Shown here: positions 33,975-43,363 of the stretch, piece by piece
Position numbering within the stretch: the first letter of the stretch is position 1
How the letters are laid out: every line of letters starts with the position of its first letter
Source: MGBC131033 sp910585655
Lineage (GTDB): Bacteria; Bacillota; Clostridia; Lachnospirales; Lachnospiraceae
Direction: 5' to 3'
Assembly (NCBI GenBank): GCA_949502025.1
Contig: CATBCG010000013.1
Span: forward strand, 1 to 64,000
Length of the DNA stretch: 64,000 nt
The notes under the pieces: model-generated
Databases searched by the model: none
The model's input: the letters and a program-made list of their open reading frames with translations, nothing else
Told to the model about the DNA's origin: nothing
Translations under genes and position numbers: made by a program

Positions 33975-35141
33975 ATGTATTCCTTATTGCTCGCCATTAT
34001 TTATCTCGCCTTTATCAGTCTGGGACTGCCGGATTCCCTACTTGGTTCAGCCTGGCCGGTTATGCAGGGCGACCTTGGCGTACCAGTCTCTTATGCCGGA
34101 ATTATTTCTATGATCATCGCCATCGGCACTGTTATTTCCAGTCTGTTGTCCGATCGTCTCACAAAAAAATTCGGCGCCGGATTGGTAACGGCGGTCAGTG
34201 TCCTGATGACAGCAGTCGCTTTGTTTGGATTTTCCATCTCCTCTGCCTTTTGGATGTTGTGCCTGCTTGCAGTTCCGTATGGACTGGGCGCCGGAGCCGT
34301 AGACGCAGCGTTAAACAACTACGTTGCTCTCCACTATACTTCCAGACATATGAGCTGGCTGCATTGCTTCTGGGGCGTAGGCGTCTCCGTCAGTCCCTAT
34401 ATCATGAGCCATTGCCTGACAAATGGATCTGGCTGGCCTGTCGGCTACCGCATAGTCTCTTTGCTGCAAATTGCACTAACCGCTATCCTTTTTTTCAGTC
34501 TTCCACTCTGGAAAAAGCGTACCTCTGCCGGGAAAGAGAACCCTGCCGATGAAACTCCTGCCTTAGGGTTACGCCAGGTATTCCAGATCCCAGGCGCAAA
34601 GTACATCCTGCTGGCGTTTTTCGGCTACAGCGCCGTCGAATCCACCACCAGCCTCTGGGCGAGCAGCTACCTTGTTATCGAAAAAGGCATCACCACAGAA
34701 ATCGCCGCCCGTTATGCCTCTCTCTTTTTCCTCGGTATTACGTTCGGACGTTTTCTTTCCGGCTTTGTAGCAGATAAATTCGGCGACCGAACGATGATCC
34801 GTATTGGTCTTGGAGTTATCGTACTTGGTATTCTTGCTATGTGGCTGCCGCTTGGCTTAGAGAGCGCCTGCCTGATTGGGCTTATCATCATCGGACTGGG
34901 CTGCGCTCCGGTCTATCCTTCGATCATCCATGCCACCCCGGACAATTTCGGCAAAGAAAACTCTCAGGCAATGGTCGGCGTTCAGATGGCATTTGCCTAT
35001 CTTGGCACTACCCTGATGCCACCACTTTTCGGACTGATCGCCGAACATATCAACATTGCTCTATTTCCGCTTTTTCTGATGTTGTTTGCCGTGTTGATGA
35101 TTGTGATGACGGAACGGTTGAACCGAAAAAAGAATGTTTAA
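33975..35141 (+). CDS. MFS transporter
   Basis: The ATG at 33975 (388 aa) follows ACAGGAGG. The protein has about 12 hydrophobic helices, the N-terminal signature GLPDSLLGSAWPVMQ (about 18-32) and the loop 2-3 motif SDRLTKKFG (about 58-66). It belongs to a widespread Firmicutes MFS group with no firm substrate. The cre site in its promoter suggests carbon-source control, so a sugar or sugar-derived substrate is plausible. That is inference. Confidence 0.85.
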   Translation: MYSLLLAIIYLAFISLGLPDSLLGSAWPVMQGDLGVPVSYAGIISMIIAIGTVISSLLSDRLTKKFGAGLVTAVSVLMTAVALFGFSISSAFWMLCLLAVPYGLGAGAVDAALNNYVALHYTSRHMSWLHCFWGVGVSVSPYIMSHCLTNGSGWPVGYRIVSLLQIALTAILFFSLPLWKKRTSAGKENPADETPALGLRQVFQIPGAKYILLAFFGYSAVESTTSLWASSYLVIEKGITTEIAARYASLFFLGITFGRFLSGFVADKFGDRTMIRIGLGVIVLGILAMWLPLGLESACLIGLIIIGLGCAPVYPSIIHATPDNFGKENSQAMVGVQMAFAYLGTTLMPPLFGLIAEHINIALFPLFLMLFAVLMIVMTERLNRKKNV

Positions 35142-35148
35142 AAAACGG

Positions 35149-35164
35149 AACTTTCCTATCATAC
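35149..35164 (-). repeat. Terminator-linked repeat, copy 2
   Basis: On the minus strand GTATGATAGGAAAGTT directly follows the hairpin and T run of the terminator at 35172-35199. It matches the copies at 4.4 and 52.8-52.95 kb. Confidence 0.65.
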
Positions 35165-35169
35165 AAAAA

Positions 35170-35209
35170 GAGCTATATCAACGCTTGTTTTGATATAGCC
35201 CTTTTTTTC
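35170..35209. terminator. Terminator between MFS and ABC permease genes
   Basis: A 10-bp stem GCTATATCAA (35172-35181) / TTGATATAGC (35190-35199) followed by CCTTTTTTT on the plus strand and TCTTTTTG on the minus strand. It ends the MFS transcript and may also serve the converging ABC operon. Confidence 0.85.
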
Positions 35210-35265
35210 ATTCTTCTAATGCTTCTAAAAATTCAGCAGGAGAATATAACACCAATTTCCTCCAT

Positions 35266-37803
35266 TCAATTCTCTTTCTCCCTCAGCCGTTCTATCATAC
35301 TCCCCGTCTGCAGCCTCTGGTACAATACGACAGGAGCCAGTATACACAATACGGCAATTACGGCAAATAACAGGAGATTGCTTGACCAGGGAATGGCATA
35401 TGGCAGCGAACGATAGGTTTTGACAGATTGAAAGATAACAAAGCTAAGCGGAAGACCCACGCCCAGAGAAGCTACCAGAGAAATACCTGCATAACCAATT
35501 CCCTCCAGACGCAGCATCATGCGGGTTTGCTTTGCTGTCATACCGATGCTTTCCAGAGTGGCAAACTCCTGGGTACGGTTTTGTACACTGGCTGCCGTCA
35601 CATTTAGATAGTTGAGGATAGCTAACGCTGCCAGAATCATTCCGATTCCGTTTCCCAATATCTTTACCTGCGCTTCGGATTGCTTCATATCGTTGTATTG
35701 CTCCAAGGTAGAATCATAGGATACTCTGTTTTCTCCTGCAAATACTGCTTTTACCGCCTCTTCCGTTTCCCTGGAAAAACGTGTTTCATACTCTACGCAA
35801 AGCAGCTCTACAAACGGATCCTCTACCTGCTCCCTTAACCACTTCTCACTTACCGTCAGTTCTGTAAAGCCTACTGAAGCATAGCCTGGAAATGTGCTGC
35901 TCTCCGCCGCAATCGTCATCGTGTATTCTTGTTCCGGCTGCTTTCCCTCCGGCAGATAAAAACGAACGGTTTTTCCCACCAGGCTTTGGTCGCCTGCTAC
36001 AAATACCTGGCTGCACAAGGCAATCTCTCCTCGTTCAAATGCTTCCTGGTCAATCGTTCCTCCCAATGCCTCATTTAACAGCTCAAAGCCCCTTTCGTCT
36101 ACACTCGCCACCCGAACCTCATAACGATAATCCTCCGCGTCGGCAGTTTTCCAGTCCTCCACAAACTCTTCATAATTTCCAGGCGTATAACGGGACTGAC
36201 ACAAAGCCTTCGTATATTCCAAATACGCCTCCTGATACGGAAGCACACCGTTTATCGCCATAATCCGTCTGACCTTATCTACTCCTGGCACTGCTTTTAG
36301 TTCTTCCTGCTTTTCCTCTGTAAAAATCGGCTCATCCCCGTTTAATACCGTTTCATTCAAAAATTCTATATCCCGATTGGAAATATGACTTAAAATATGT
36401 TTTGCGTCCTTGGAAAAAATCACGACATTGATAATCAAAAACATTGACACCGCTATCGTAAAAGAAAGGAAAATAACCACCGCCTGTTTTTTGTCCCGGA
36501 ACATATTTTGCCATGCCATAGAATACAAAGAAAGTGATTTCCTGCTTCTTTTCCTGACTTTCTTTTTCGCACTCTCTCCTGTATAACGTATTGCTTCTAT
36601 CGGCGAACATTCTCCAGCCATATGCGCCGGCTTCTGGCTGCTTGATAAATCTGTCGCCAAAGCAACCATCCCTGCCAGGAAAAAACTCCACCAGGAAGTC
36701 TGCGCCATATTTCCGGATTCTATCACTGGCGTAAGACCTGGTGCCGCCAGCAGCAAAATTTTAGGAAACGCCAGCTTTGCTACCAGCCAAGCCAACAAAA
36801 GCCCCAGTGGAATTCCGATACAGGCGCTCCAAAATCCCTGCCGATACACCAGCCCTCTTAGCTGTCTCGAGGTCATGCCAATCGTTTTTAATTGACCATA
36901 ATAGCGAATATCCTTCGCAACCGAAAGATACATCGTATTATAAATAAACAAATATCCGCTAAGTAAAATGATGAAAAACAATGCCACCAAGCCTGCTGCG
37001 ATTTTAAAAAACTCCCGAATAGAGTCTTCATCTGCCCGAATAATCTGGTTCCAGTCCAGATCGAGCTGATTTTGAACCTCTGCGATATCTTGTTTGGAAT
37101 AAAACGGCGTCTTCCAGGTCAAATATAAAATCCCTTTTGTAAAATCCGTCTGCTTTACCCCGGTAAACTCGCAAAATTCTCTGGATACATAACCTTCCGA
37201 GCTGTTTTTGTAGTCCAGATACCAACCGCACAGGATAAACTCTGATTTCAAATTTTCTGCTAGCGGATCCGTCTCTTCCTCCTCTGCTTGTTCCGCCAGA
37301 GAATACCAGGTTAGCGGCAGTTTCATTCCGATTTCCGGTGTGTCAATCCCCATCGCCCGCAGAGCCGCCACCGAAAGCATGATTTCATGTTTGGCTTTTG
37401 GATAATGCCCTTTATAATATTCTACCGCCGGAAGCTTTTGTTTTTCCCAACAGGTTTCATCGATCCAGTGCAGCCTTGTCTTCTCTAACATCTTATCTTC
37501 GTATTGGGTAAGGATAGCGCAGCGGATAGAAAGCCCGGCGTAAGCGAACTGTTTCATAGAACGGATCGTTTCTACCTGCTCCTCGCTTGGCTCGCTTAGT
37601 TCCATATCGTAATCCATTCCCGACATCCGAACGTTTCTTTCCTGTAAAGTACGCCAATAGCTAACACCCAATGCCGTCACCGAGGCAATCAAAAAGGTGG
37701 TGAGGAGAATCGCAAAAATCGTCAGTAAGTTTCGCTTTCTGTTCGTCTGGTACGTCTTCCATGCCAGTTCACGTACGACACCTTTATTCTGTACCTTTAT
37801 CAT
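35266..37803 (-). CDS. FtsX/MacB-like ABC transporter permease
   Basis: The ATG at 37803 (845 aa) follows GGAGGTGAG. It starts with a cytosolic stretch, TM1 (about 29-52), a large extracellular domain, a block of three helices (about 300-420), then a second extracellular domain and a C-terminal block of three helices (about 720-830). Two FtsX domains in one chain are typical of BceB- or peptide-sensing permeases. It overlaps the ATPase gene by 20 bp. A role in antimicrobial peptide or lipid handling is likely by family. Confidence 0.88.
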   Translation of the reverse strand: MIKVQNKGVVRELAWKTYQTNRKRNLLTIFAILLTTFLIASVTALGVSYWRTLQERNVRMSGMDYDMELSEPSEEQVETIRSMKQFAYAGLSIRCAILTQYEDKMLEKTRLHWIDETCWEKQKLPAVEYYKGHYPKAKHEIMLSVAALRAMGIDTPEIGMKLPLTWYSLAEQAEEEETDPLAENLKSEFILCGWYLDYKNSSEGYVSREFCEFTGVKQTDFTKGILYLTWKTPFYSKQDIAEVQNQLDLDWNQIIRADEDSIREFFKIAAGLVALFFIILLSGYLFIYNTMYLSVAKDIRYYGQLKTIGMTSRQLRGLVYRQGFWSACIGIPLGLLLAWLVAKLAFPKILLLAAPGLTPVIESGNMAQTSWWSFFLAGMVALATDLSSSQKPAHMAGECSPIEAIRYTGESAKKKVRKRSRKSLSLYSMAWQNMFRDKKQAVVIFLSFTIAVSMFLIINVVIFSKDAKHILSHISNRDIEFLNETVLNGDEPIFTEEKQEELKAVPGVDKVRRIMAINGVLPYQEAYLEYTKALCQSRYTPGNYEEFVEDWKTADAEDYRYEVRVASVDERGFELLNEALGGTIDQEAFERGEIALCSQVFVAGDQSLVGKTVRFYLPEGKQPEQEYTMTIAAESSTFPGYASVGFTELTVSEKWLREQVEDPFVELLCVEYETRFSRETEEAVKAVFAGENRVSYDSTLEQYNDMKQSEAQVKILGNGIGMILAALAILNYLNVTAASVQNRTQEFATLESIGMTAKQTRMMLRLEGIGYAGISLVASLGVGLPLSFVIFQSVKTYRSLPYAIPWSSNLLLFAVIAVLCILAPVVLYQRLQTGSMIERLREKEN

Positions 37804-38476
37804 GACGCTCACCTCCGTAGATTTTTCCATCCTCGATTCGGATAATCCTGCCTGCCATCTGGGCAATTTCATCGTTATGCGTAATGATAACAAGCGTCTG
37901 CCCGAACTGCTCTCCAACTGTTTTCATCAGCCCCAGCACATCCAGGCTCGTTCGGCTGTCCAGATTTCCGGTCGGCTCATCTGCCAGAATAATGGCAGGC
38001 TTCGCTGCCAGAGCCCGCGCCATCGCCACTCTCTGCTGCTGCCCGCCGGAAAGCTGGTTTGGCATCGCATCCTTTCTGTCTGCTAACCCCAAGGCTGTTA
38101 AAATCCGTTCTATATATTCCCGATCCGGGCGGATACCATCCAAACGGATCGGCAAAATAATATTTTCATAAACGTTTAACAGCGGCAGCAAATTATAATT
38201 TTGGAACACAAAACCGATCTTTCTGCGCCGAAACACCGTCAGCTCATCTCGTTCCATCTGCGAAATGTCCTTACCGTCTACCACCACTCTGCCGGAGGTC
38301 GGCACATCCAGTCCGCCCAACATATGAAGCAGCGTCGATTTTCCACTTCCGGAAGTCCCGACAATCGCCAGAAACTCCCCCTTTCGTACGGAAAGGCTTA
38401 CGCCGTCTAAGGCTTTGACCCGCACCTCTCCCATCTCATAATACTTTTTTAGATTTTCTGTCACCAATATGTCCAT
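37784..38476 (-). CDS. ABC transporter ATP-binding protein (LolD/MacB type)
   Basis: The ATG at 38476 (230 aa) follows AGAGGTG. Walker A is GTSGSGKST (about 40-48), the signature is LSGGQQQRVA (about 139-148), and Walker B is IILADEPTGNLD (about 160-171). It pairs with the FtsX permease behind it. The operon starts at its own promoter region with an 11-bp direct repeat. Confidence 0.95.
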   Translation of the reverse strand: MDILVTENLKKYYEMGEVRVKALDGVSLSVRKGEFLAIVGTSGSGKSTLLHMLGGLDVPTSGRVVVDGKDISQMERDELTVFRRRKIGFVFQNYNLLPLLNVYENIILPIRLDGIRPDREYIERILTALGLADRKDAMPNQLSGGQQQRVAMARALAAKPAIILADEPTGNLDSRTSLDVLGLMKTVGEQFGQTLVIITHNDEIAQMAGRIIRIEDGKIYGGERHDKGTE

Positions 38477-38525
38477 TTGGTACACCTCTTTCTGTTTTAT
38501 GTTGATGACAGGATAGCAGAAAAAG

Positions 38526-38546
38526 CTTTCTCAAATCTTTCTCAAA
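38526..38546 (-). promoter_or_regulatory. 11-bp tandem repeat upstream of the ABC operon (OmpR-type operator)
   Basis: On the minus strand TTTGAGAAAGA is followed without gap by TTTGAGAAAG, an exact 11-bp period. One helical turn is the usual spacing of OmpR/PhoB-family sites. A TATCCT -10 candidate follows about 15 bp downstream, without a good -35, as expected for an activated promoter. Confidence 0.65.
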
Positions 38547-38566
38547 GATGACAGTTTTGACAGATT

Positions 38567-39502
38567 CTATTCTTTCTGTCCTCTTTTTGACAAAAACATC
38601 TGCAATTTCGTTCCTTTTCCTGGCTTTGAAATCACTTTGGCATATCCGCCCTGTCTGGACAGTACCTCTCTGACCAAATAGAGCCCGATGCCAAACCCAG
38701 GCTCTCCTTTTACTTCGTTGGAACGGTAAAAACGACCAAATACCAGCCCTTGTTCTTCCTCCCGGATACCGATTCCCTGATCGGACACTTCTATACAGAC
38801 AAAGGATTCATATGGAATCACCCGAAGCCGAACCGGCGAATGTTCCGGCGAATACTTCACTGCATTTTCCAATACGTTCTCTATTGCTTCTATAGTCCAC
38901 TTCCGATCTGCAAAGCATAGCGTATCCACGCCTTCTGCTTCCATATAAAATGCAATCCCCTTTCGCATCGCCGCCATTTCCATGGTCTGGCATGCCGTCC
39001 GCATCAGTTCTCCTACAGACACCATTTCCGGGTGAAGCGCAATCATCTCTTGTTCTACATAAGCAGACTTCATCAGCTCTTTCATAAAAAAATCCAATCG
39101 TTCTGCCTGCTGTTCTAATTTTTCTGCCAGCCGCAGCGTTTCTTTGGAAATTTCTGTCTCCTTCACAGCCTCCCTTAATAATCCGGTGTACAACATCATA
39201 TTGGTCAAAGGAGTTCTGACCTGATGGGAAATATCTGACACCAGCATCTTTACGGCATCCCGCTCCTGCTCCGCCCGTTCCTGATTCATTCCGGCTATCT
39301 GTAAGATACGGTTTAGTCGTTCGATAATGGCGGAATCCATCGTTTCCTCATAAGACACCTCCTGTAATTCCCCGCCGATTGCCCGATCCAAGCGTTCTAA
39401 CAGCATCTGCATCGTGCCTGTAATCTGCCGTCGATATCCCAAACACACAAACAGACAACTGCCAATCAGGGCAAACAGTAGGACAATCCACCATCCCTGC
39501 AT
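38567..39502 (-). CDS. Sensor histidine kinase, small membrane type
   Basis: The 311-residue kinase has one clear N-terminal helix (about 3-22) and hardly any extracellular part. HisKA has the active His in SDISHQVRTP (about 90-99) and HATPase has GFGIGLYLV (about 267-275). Such kinases usually sense through a partner transporter, here probably the ABC permease downstream. No response regulator gene is adjacent. The kinase instead follows the BlaR1-like gene by 39 bp. Confidence 0.9.
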   Translation of the reverse strand: MQGWWIVLLFALIGSCLFVCLGYRRQITGTMQMLLERLDRAIGGELQEVSYEETMDSAIIERLNRILQIAGMNQERAEQERDAVKMLVSDISHQVRTPLTNMMLYTGLLREAVKETEISKETLRLAEKLEQQAERLDFFMKELMKSAYVEQEMIALHPEMVSVGELMRTACQTMEMAAMRKGIAFYMEAEGVDTLCFADRKWTIEAIENVLENAVKYSPEHSPVRLRVIPYESFVCIEVSDQGIGIREEEQGLVFGRFYRSNEVKGEPGFGIGLYLVREVLSRQGGYAKVISKPGKGTKLQMFLSKRGQKE

Positions 39503-39541
39503 GAAACAGTTCCTCCCTCCCGCCTCTTACGGCAGTTATTC

Positions 39542-41428
39542 TTATGGCTGCTTCTTTTCCCGCATCCATTCTATTTCATCCTGATCGTTAAGCCCGATTT
39601 CCCATTTTGTCGAAGTCGGAATCGTTTCCATATAGCGGAGTAAATCCTCTATGCCGGTTTCTGCCCAGCTATCCGAATCAATCTGTACCAGGAAACGACA
39701 TTTTGGGGAAAATAAATAATTGTCCTGCTCTTCCTTATCCAAATATCTCATATTGATCTCTTCATACCGCAAAACCGGGCTCCTCGCCTTCTCCAAACTG
39801 CCGTCCGCCTCTGAAAAGGAAGCCTTTAGCTTGGAATACCATGCCCAATAATCCCATTTTGCTGCTTCATAGATGATGTAAAACGACCCAGCATCCCACA
39901 TCACCCCTTCTCCATATATTACTATATTCTCTTTTCTTACTATCACTTCAATATTGTCATTGTCTTTTCCCCAATACTGATACAAATATTCTCCATTACC
40001 TAATGTATGTACTGATACCGAATCCCTGCTATCATTACAGGAATACCTTTCCTCTCCTGGTCTGGTTCTTCTAACTACAGCCGCCCTTTCAGAAAGTATC
40101 TGATCCAAAACCTGCAGATACTCTACTGCTTTTCCATAATCTTCAAAGCACAATTCATATTTTCCCCCAAAAAAACGTCTGTCCAAATAGGTATAATGTA
40201 CTCCTCCACTATACATTCCCTCCAATTCTGCCCAACATCGAAAATCAACCATACTTACTATAACTTTCTCGTCCTGATAATCACTCTCATACTCCTCTAG
40301 CCTTACCCGTTCCTGAAGCTGCGGCGTTTTTTCCAGACGCTTTTTTACTTTTATATAGCTATCTCCCAGCCGAATTCCATCCATCGCATACCCATCTTTA
40401 TCCGACAATAAAATTTCCTCCGGATGAAGCGGCTCTACTATCTGATCTTTTGCAAAGAGCAGCAAAACGGCTGTCAATACCATCAGAAGCACCGCGCTGC
40501 CAAGTAGTATGGATTTTTTATTTCGGTTTTTGATCCGTACAATTCGTTCTTTCAGTTCCGTTTCCCCAAACGCCGTCTCTGTTGAGATGATCATTTGATT
40601 TTGCCGGCTTCTCTTCCGTTCTCCCATTCGTTCTGACATCCGCAGTAATACCTCTCCATAAGAAACGGCTTGCTCTCCTCCTAACATCCGGATTGTTCCC
40701 TCGTCGCATGCCAGTTCGGCATCCCTTTTCGAGCATGCCGCCGCCAGCCAAACCAGTGGATGAAACCAATGAATAGCCACACACAAAGCCCGGATTACCG
40801 CCCAGATATGATCCTTGTGCCGGTAATGTGTCAGTTCATGGCAAAGAATATATCTCTCGTCCTCCGGCTTCATACTAAATTGATTCAGATAAATTGCCGG
40901 ACGAAAGAAACCAAATAAAAACGGAGTAGGAAGCTCCTCCACCAAATAGACCGGAATCGGCACGTTCGGATAACAGAGTCGCTTCCGCTTTTGGCATAGT
41001 ACCCCATACAGCCGAACATTTACCCATACGATTCGGGCAAGAAACAACGCGACGCCAAACAGCCAGAGAATACAAATAAGGCGCTTCCATAAGAAAGGCA
41101 GGGTGGTCTCGGTCTGTTCCTTTGCAGCGGGCTTTATGATTTCTTTTTCCGGAACAAATTCAGATGAAGCCTCCTCTTTTTCTATTTCAGACACAGCCTG
41201 ACGCATCTCATCCGGCAAAGCCAAGCTTATCCGTGTCGGTTTGTTCGCCTCTGAAACGTCTGCTATCTGTAAAACATCTGACGGATAAAAAAACGGGAAT
41301 AGCAAACGCAGGGCTACTACACTCCATAGCAAATACCGTACTGTAGCCGGAAGCCACCGCTTTGTTACGACCCGAATTGTCAACACCAATACAAGCAGTA
41401 TCGTCGAAGAAAGAAACCATTCTCCCAT
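39542..41428 (-). CDS. BlaR1/MecR1-family M56 metallopeptidase sensor
   Basis: The ATG at 41428 (628 aa) lies 4 bp behind blaI. Four membrane helices are visible (about 4-20, 31-48, 113-133, 300-318). The zinc site HELTHYRH is at 197-204. In known systems the peptidase is triggered by a ligand and leads to cleavage of BlaI. The C-terminal extracellular part (about 320-628) does not look like a penicillin-binding sensor domain, so the signal may be something other than a beta-lactam. Confidence 0.88.
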   Translation of the reverse strand: MGEWFLSSTILLVLVLTIRVVTKRWLPATVRYLLWSVVALRLLFPFFYPSDVLQIADVSEANKPTRISLALPDEMRQAVSEIEKEEASSEFVPEKEIIKPAAKEQTETTLPFLWKRLICILWLFGVALFLARIVWVNVRLYGVLCQKRKRLCYPNVPIPVYLVEELPTPFLFGFFRPAIYLNQFSMKPEDERYILCHELTHYRHKDHIWAVIRALCVAIHWFHPLVWLAAACSKRDAELACDEGTIRMLGGEQAVSYGEVLLRMSERMGERKRSRQNQMIISTETAFGETELKERIVRIKNRNKKSILLGSAVLLMVLTAVLLLFAKDQIVEPLHPEEILLSDKDGYAMDGIRLGDSYIKVKKRLEKTPQLQERVRLEEYESDYQDEKVIVSMVDFRCWAELEGMYSGGVHYTYLDRRFFGGKYELCFEDYGKAVEYLQVLDQILSERAAVVRRTRPGEERYSCNDSRDSVSVHTLGNGEYLYQYWGKDNDNIEVIVRKENIVIYGEGVMWDAGSFYIIYEAAKWDYWAWYSKLKASFSEADGSLEKARSPVLRYEEINMRYLDKEEQDNYLFSPKCRFLVQIDSDSWAETGIEDLLRYMETIPTSTKWEIGLNDQDEIEWMREKKQP

Positions 41429-41432
41429 ATCC

Positions 41433-41810
41433 CTACACCCCCTCGTTTTTTTCTTTCTCATGCAGGATATCCCGCAATTCCTCTATTTCTGTTTTTGACA
41501 GCTCCCGGTCGCTGATTAAGGCGCTCAAAAAGCTTCCCAACCTGCCGGAATAAGCGCGTTCTATCAGTTGATCGGTTTCATCACGAATCACATCCTCCCG
41601 CTTTAAAAGCGGATAGTAAAGCCTGGCTTTTTCTCCCTCCTGGTAAGCTAAATATTGCTTTTCTACCATTCGTTTGATGATGGTGTTCGTCGTGCTTTTG
41701 CTCCAACCATGCTTTTTTTTCATTGCATGAACCAAATCCATAAGCTTCTTTGGATGCTCCTGCCAGAGTACATCTAACAAACTCCATTCGCTGTTGTTGA
41801 GGGTTATCAT
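41433..41810 (-). CDS. BlaI/MecI-family repressor
   Basis: The ATG at 41810 (125 aa) follows AAGGAGTG. The winged-helix domain has the family pattern NNSEWSLLDVLW and KSTTNTIIKRMVEKQYL. The C-terminal helices dimerise. It should bind the palindrome in its own promoter and release it after cleavage by the BlaR1-like partner encoded 4 bp downstream. Confidence 0.92.
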   Translation of the reverse strand: MITLNNSEWSLLDVLWQEHPKKLMDLVHAMKKKHGWSKSTTNTIIKRMVEKQYLAYQEGEKARLYYPLLKREDVIRDETDQLIERAYSGRLGSFLSALISDRELSKTEIEELRDILHEKEKNEGV

Positions 41811-41831
41811 GAGCAATCACTCCTTTTATTC

Positions 41832-41879
41832 GTGTTACTATTGTAACACAAGTATAGCACTTTGTCTGACACTTGTCAA
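41832..41879 (-). promoter_or_regulatory. blaI promoter with BlaI operator palindrome
   Basis: -35 TTGACA (41874-41879) and -10 TATACT (41851-41856) on the minus strand, spacer 17 bp. The palindrome GTGTTAC-TATT-GTAACAC (41832-41849) covers the start site and resembles BlaI/MecI boxes. Confidence 0.85.
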
Positions 41880-41900
41880 CCTAACGCAAAAGAAACTCTC

Positions 41901-41953
41901 TTGACAAACATTTTGAAGATCGTTATACTTATACATACCAAATGAATGTATGT
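41901..41953 (+). promoter_or_regulatory. tetR promoter and palindromic operator
   Basis: TTGACA (41901-41906) and TATACT (41924-41929), spacer 17 bp. ACATAC (41933-41938) and GTATGT (41948-41953) form an inverted repeat at the start site. It is a likely autorepression site. Confidence 0.8.
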
Positions 41954-41968
41954 TGAGGTGATTAATTT

Positions 41969-42619
41969 ATGGCACGCAATAAATATCCGGAAGTAACCGT
42001 TGAAAAAATATTAGAAGTGTCACAGCGTCTGTTTCTTACCAAAGGATACGACAATACTACCATCCAGGACATTGTAGAGGAACTTGGCGGACTTACAAGA
42101 GGGGCAATTTATCATCATTTTAAATCAAAGGAAGAAATCATGGATGCTTTGACTAGGAAGATGTTCTTTGAAAAAAATCCATTTGAACAAGTGAAAAAGC
42201 AAACAGACTTAAATGGGCTGCAAAAAATGAAACTGGCAATAGCATTAAACCAATCCGATAAGGACGCTATCGATCTTTCACTGCAGGCTATACCCATTCT
42301 AAAAAATCCTCGTATCCTTGTAGGAATGATAGAATCAAACAGACAGCAGCTTAGTCCCTGCTGGTTGGAGCTTCTTATGGAAGGAATCGCAGATGGCTCT
42401 ATTCATACCGAATATGCCAAAGAATTGTCTGAACTAATTCCCTTATTCGATCTATGGCTAACCCCGTCCGTCTACCCGGCTACAGCAGAAGAACTACATC
42501 ATAAATTTCTATTTATAAAAGAATTACTCAATAAAATGGGACTTCCCTTGTTTGATGAGGAATTTCTGGAAAATATTACCAAAACGATTGCTGCTATGGG
42601 AGACATCCAGTCAACATAA
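41969..42619 (+). CDS. TetR/AcrR-family regulator
   Basis: The 216-residue protein has the TetR N-terminal HTH (about 8-55; LFLTKGYDNTTIQDIVEELG, then RGAIYHHFKSKEEIMDAL) and a helical ligand-binding domain. The start follows GAGGTGATTAATTT. Its promoter carries an ACATAC/GTATGT palindrome. An ACATACC half site recurs just before the hydrolase gene downstream, so both may be in one control circuit. Confidence 0.92.
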   Translation: MARNKYPEVTVEKILEVSQRLFLTKGYDNTTIQDIVEELGGLTRGAIYHHFKSKEEIMDALTRKMFFEKNPFEQVKKQTDLNGLQKMKLAIALNQSDKDAIDLSLQAIPILKNPRILVGMIESNRQQLSPCWLELLMEGIADGSIHTEYAKELSELIPLFDLWLTPSVYPATAEELHHKFLFIKELLNKMGLPLFDEEFLENITKTIAAMGDIQST

Positions 42620-42667
42620 CATAAATACATACCATAAAATAGAAACCAGGGAGGTATCAAGCGGCAC

Positions 42668-43306
42668 ATGAATCTCATTTTTCTACACGGATTAGGGCAA
42701 ACTTCTTCAAGCTGGAACAAAACAGTAGCGTCTCTGCCTCCAAATATCGGCACCCACTGCCCAGACTTATTTCATTTAGGCGAATTGTGTAAACAGGGCA
42801 AAAGAACTTATGAAGAACTGTATCTTGCTTTTGAGACATACGCCGATGGTTTTTCAATGCCTCTCCATCTTTGCGGTATTTCACTAGGCGCCATTTTAGC
42901 GCTGCATTATACGCTAAATCATCCTGATAATGTTTCCTCTTTGGTTTTGATTGCACCGCAATATAAAATGCCAAAGTTTCTGTTAAGCATTCAATCTATG
43001 GTATTTCATAGGATGCCAGAACGCTCTTTTTCCAAAGTGGGAATAACGAAACAGGATTTTATTTCTTTAACGAACTCTATGAGAAACTTAGATTTTACTT
43101 GGAATTTAAAAACTATTTTATGCCCGACTCTTATTATCTGCGGTCAAACGGATACCGCGAACATCCGGGCGGCAAAGAAAACGGCAGCCAGAATCTCTAA
43201 TGCTACCTTACACATCATAGAAAAAGCAGGGCATGAGGTCAATATAGAGGCTCCTCAAAAATTAGCAAATCTACTGAATTTATTTTATGGAGCTACTATA
43301 TTTTGA
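42668..43306 (+). CDS. Alpha/beta hydrolase
   Basis: The 212-residue enzyme has an oxyanion-region motif FLHGLGQTSSSW (5-16), nucleophile elbow GISLG (S72), an acidic residue in CGQTDTAN (about 158-165) and His in KAGHEVN (about 185-191). This completes the triad. No signal peptide is visible. The substrate is unknown. It follows the TetR gene by 48 bp with GGGAGG as ribosome binding site, which suggests co-expression. Confidence 0.88.
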   Translation: MNLIFLHGLGQTSSSWNKTVASLPPNIGTHCPDLFHLGELCKQGKRTYEELYLAFETYADGFSMPLHLCGISLGAILALHYTLNHPDNVSSLVLIAPQYKMPKFLLSIQSMVFHRMPERSFSKVGITKQDFISLTNSMRNLDFTWNLKTILCPTLIICGQTDTANIRAAKKTAARISNATLHIIEKAGHEVNIEAPQKLANLLNLFYGATIF

Positions 43307-43311
43307 AAATG

Positions 43312-43346
43312 TTGGGGCAGGTATTCTCCTTGATACCTGCCCCCAA
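43312..43346 (-). terminator. GC-rich hairpin between hydrolase and BspA-like genes
   Basis: GGGGCAGGTAT (43314-43324) and ATACCTGCCCC (43333-43343) form a perfect 11-bp stem. The T run is short on both strands (AACATTTTC on the minus strand). It probably ends both converging transcripts. Confidence 0.65.
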
Positions 43347-43363
43347 TCATAGTATTTATTATA

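Noticed and set aside
39542..41428. Beta-lactam sensor function for the BlaR1-like protein
   Set aside because: The C-terminal region shows no penicillin-binding SxxK/SxN/KTG set, so only the protease and BlaI link are supported.
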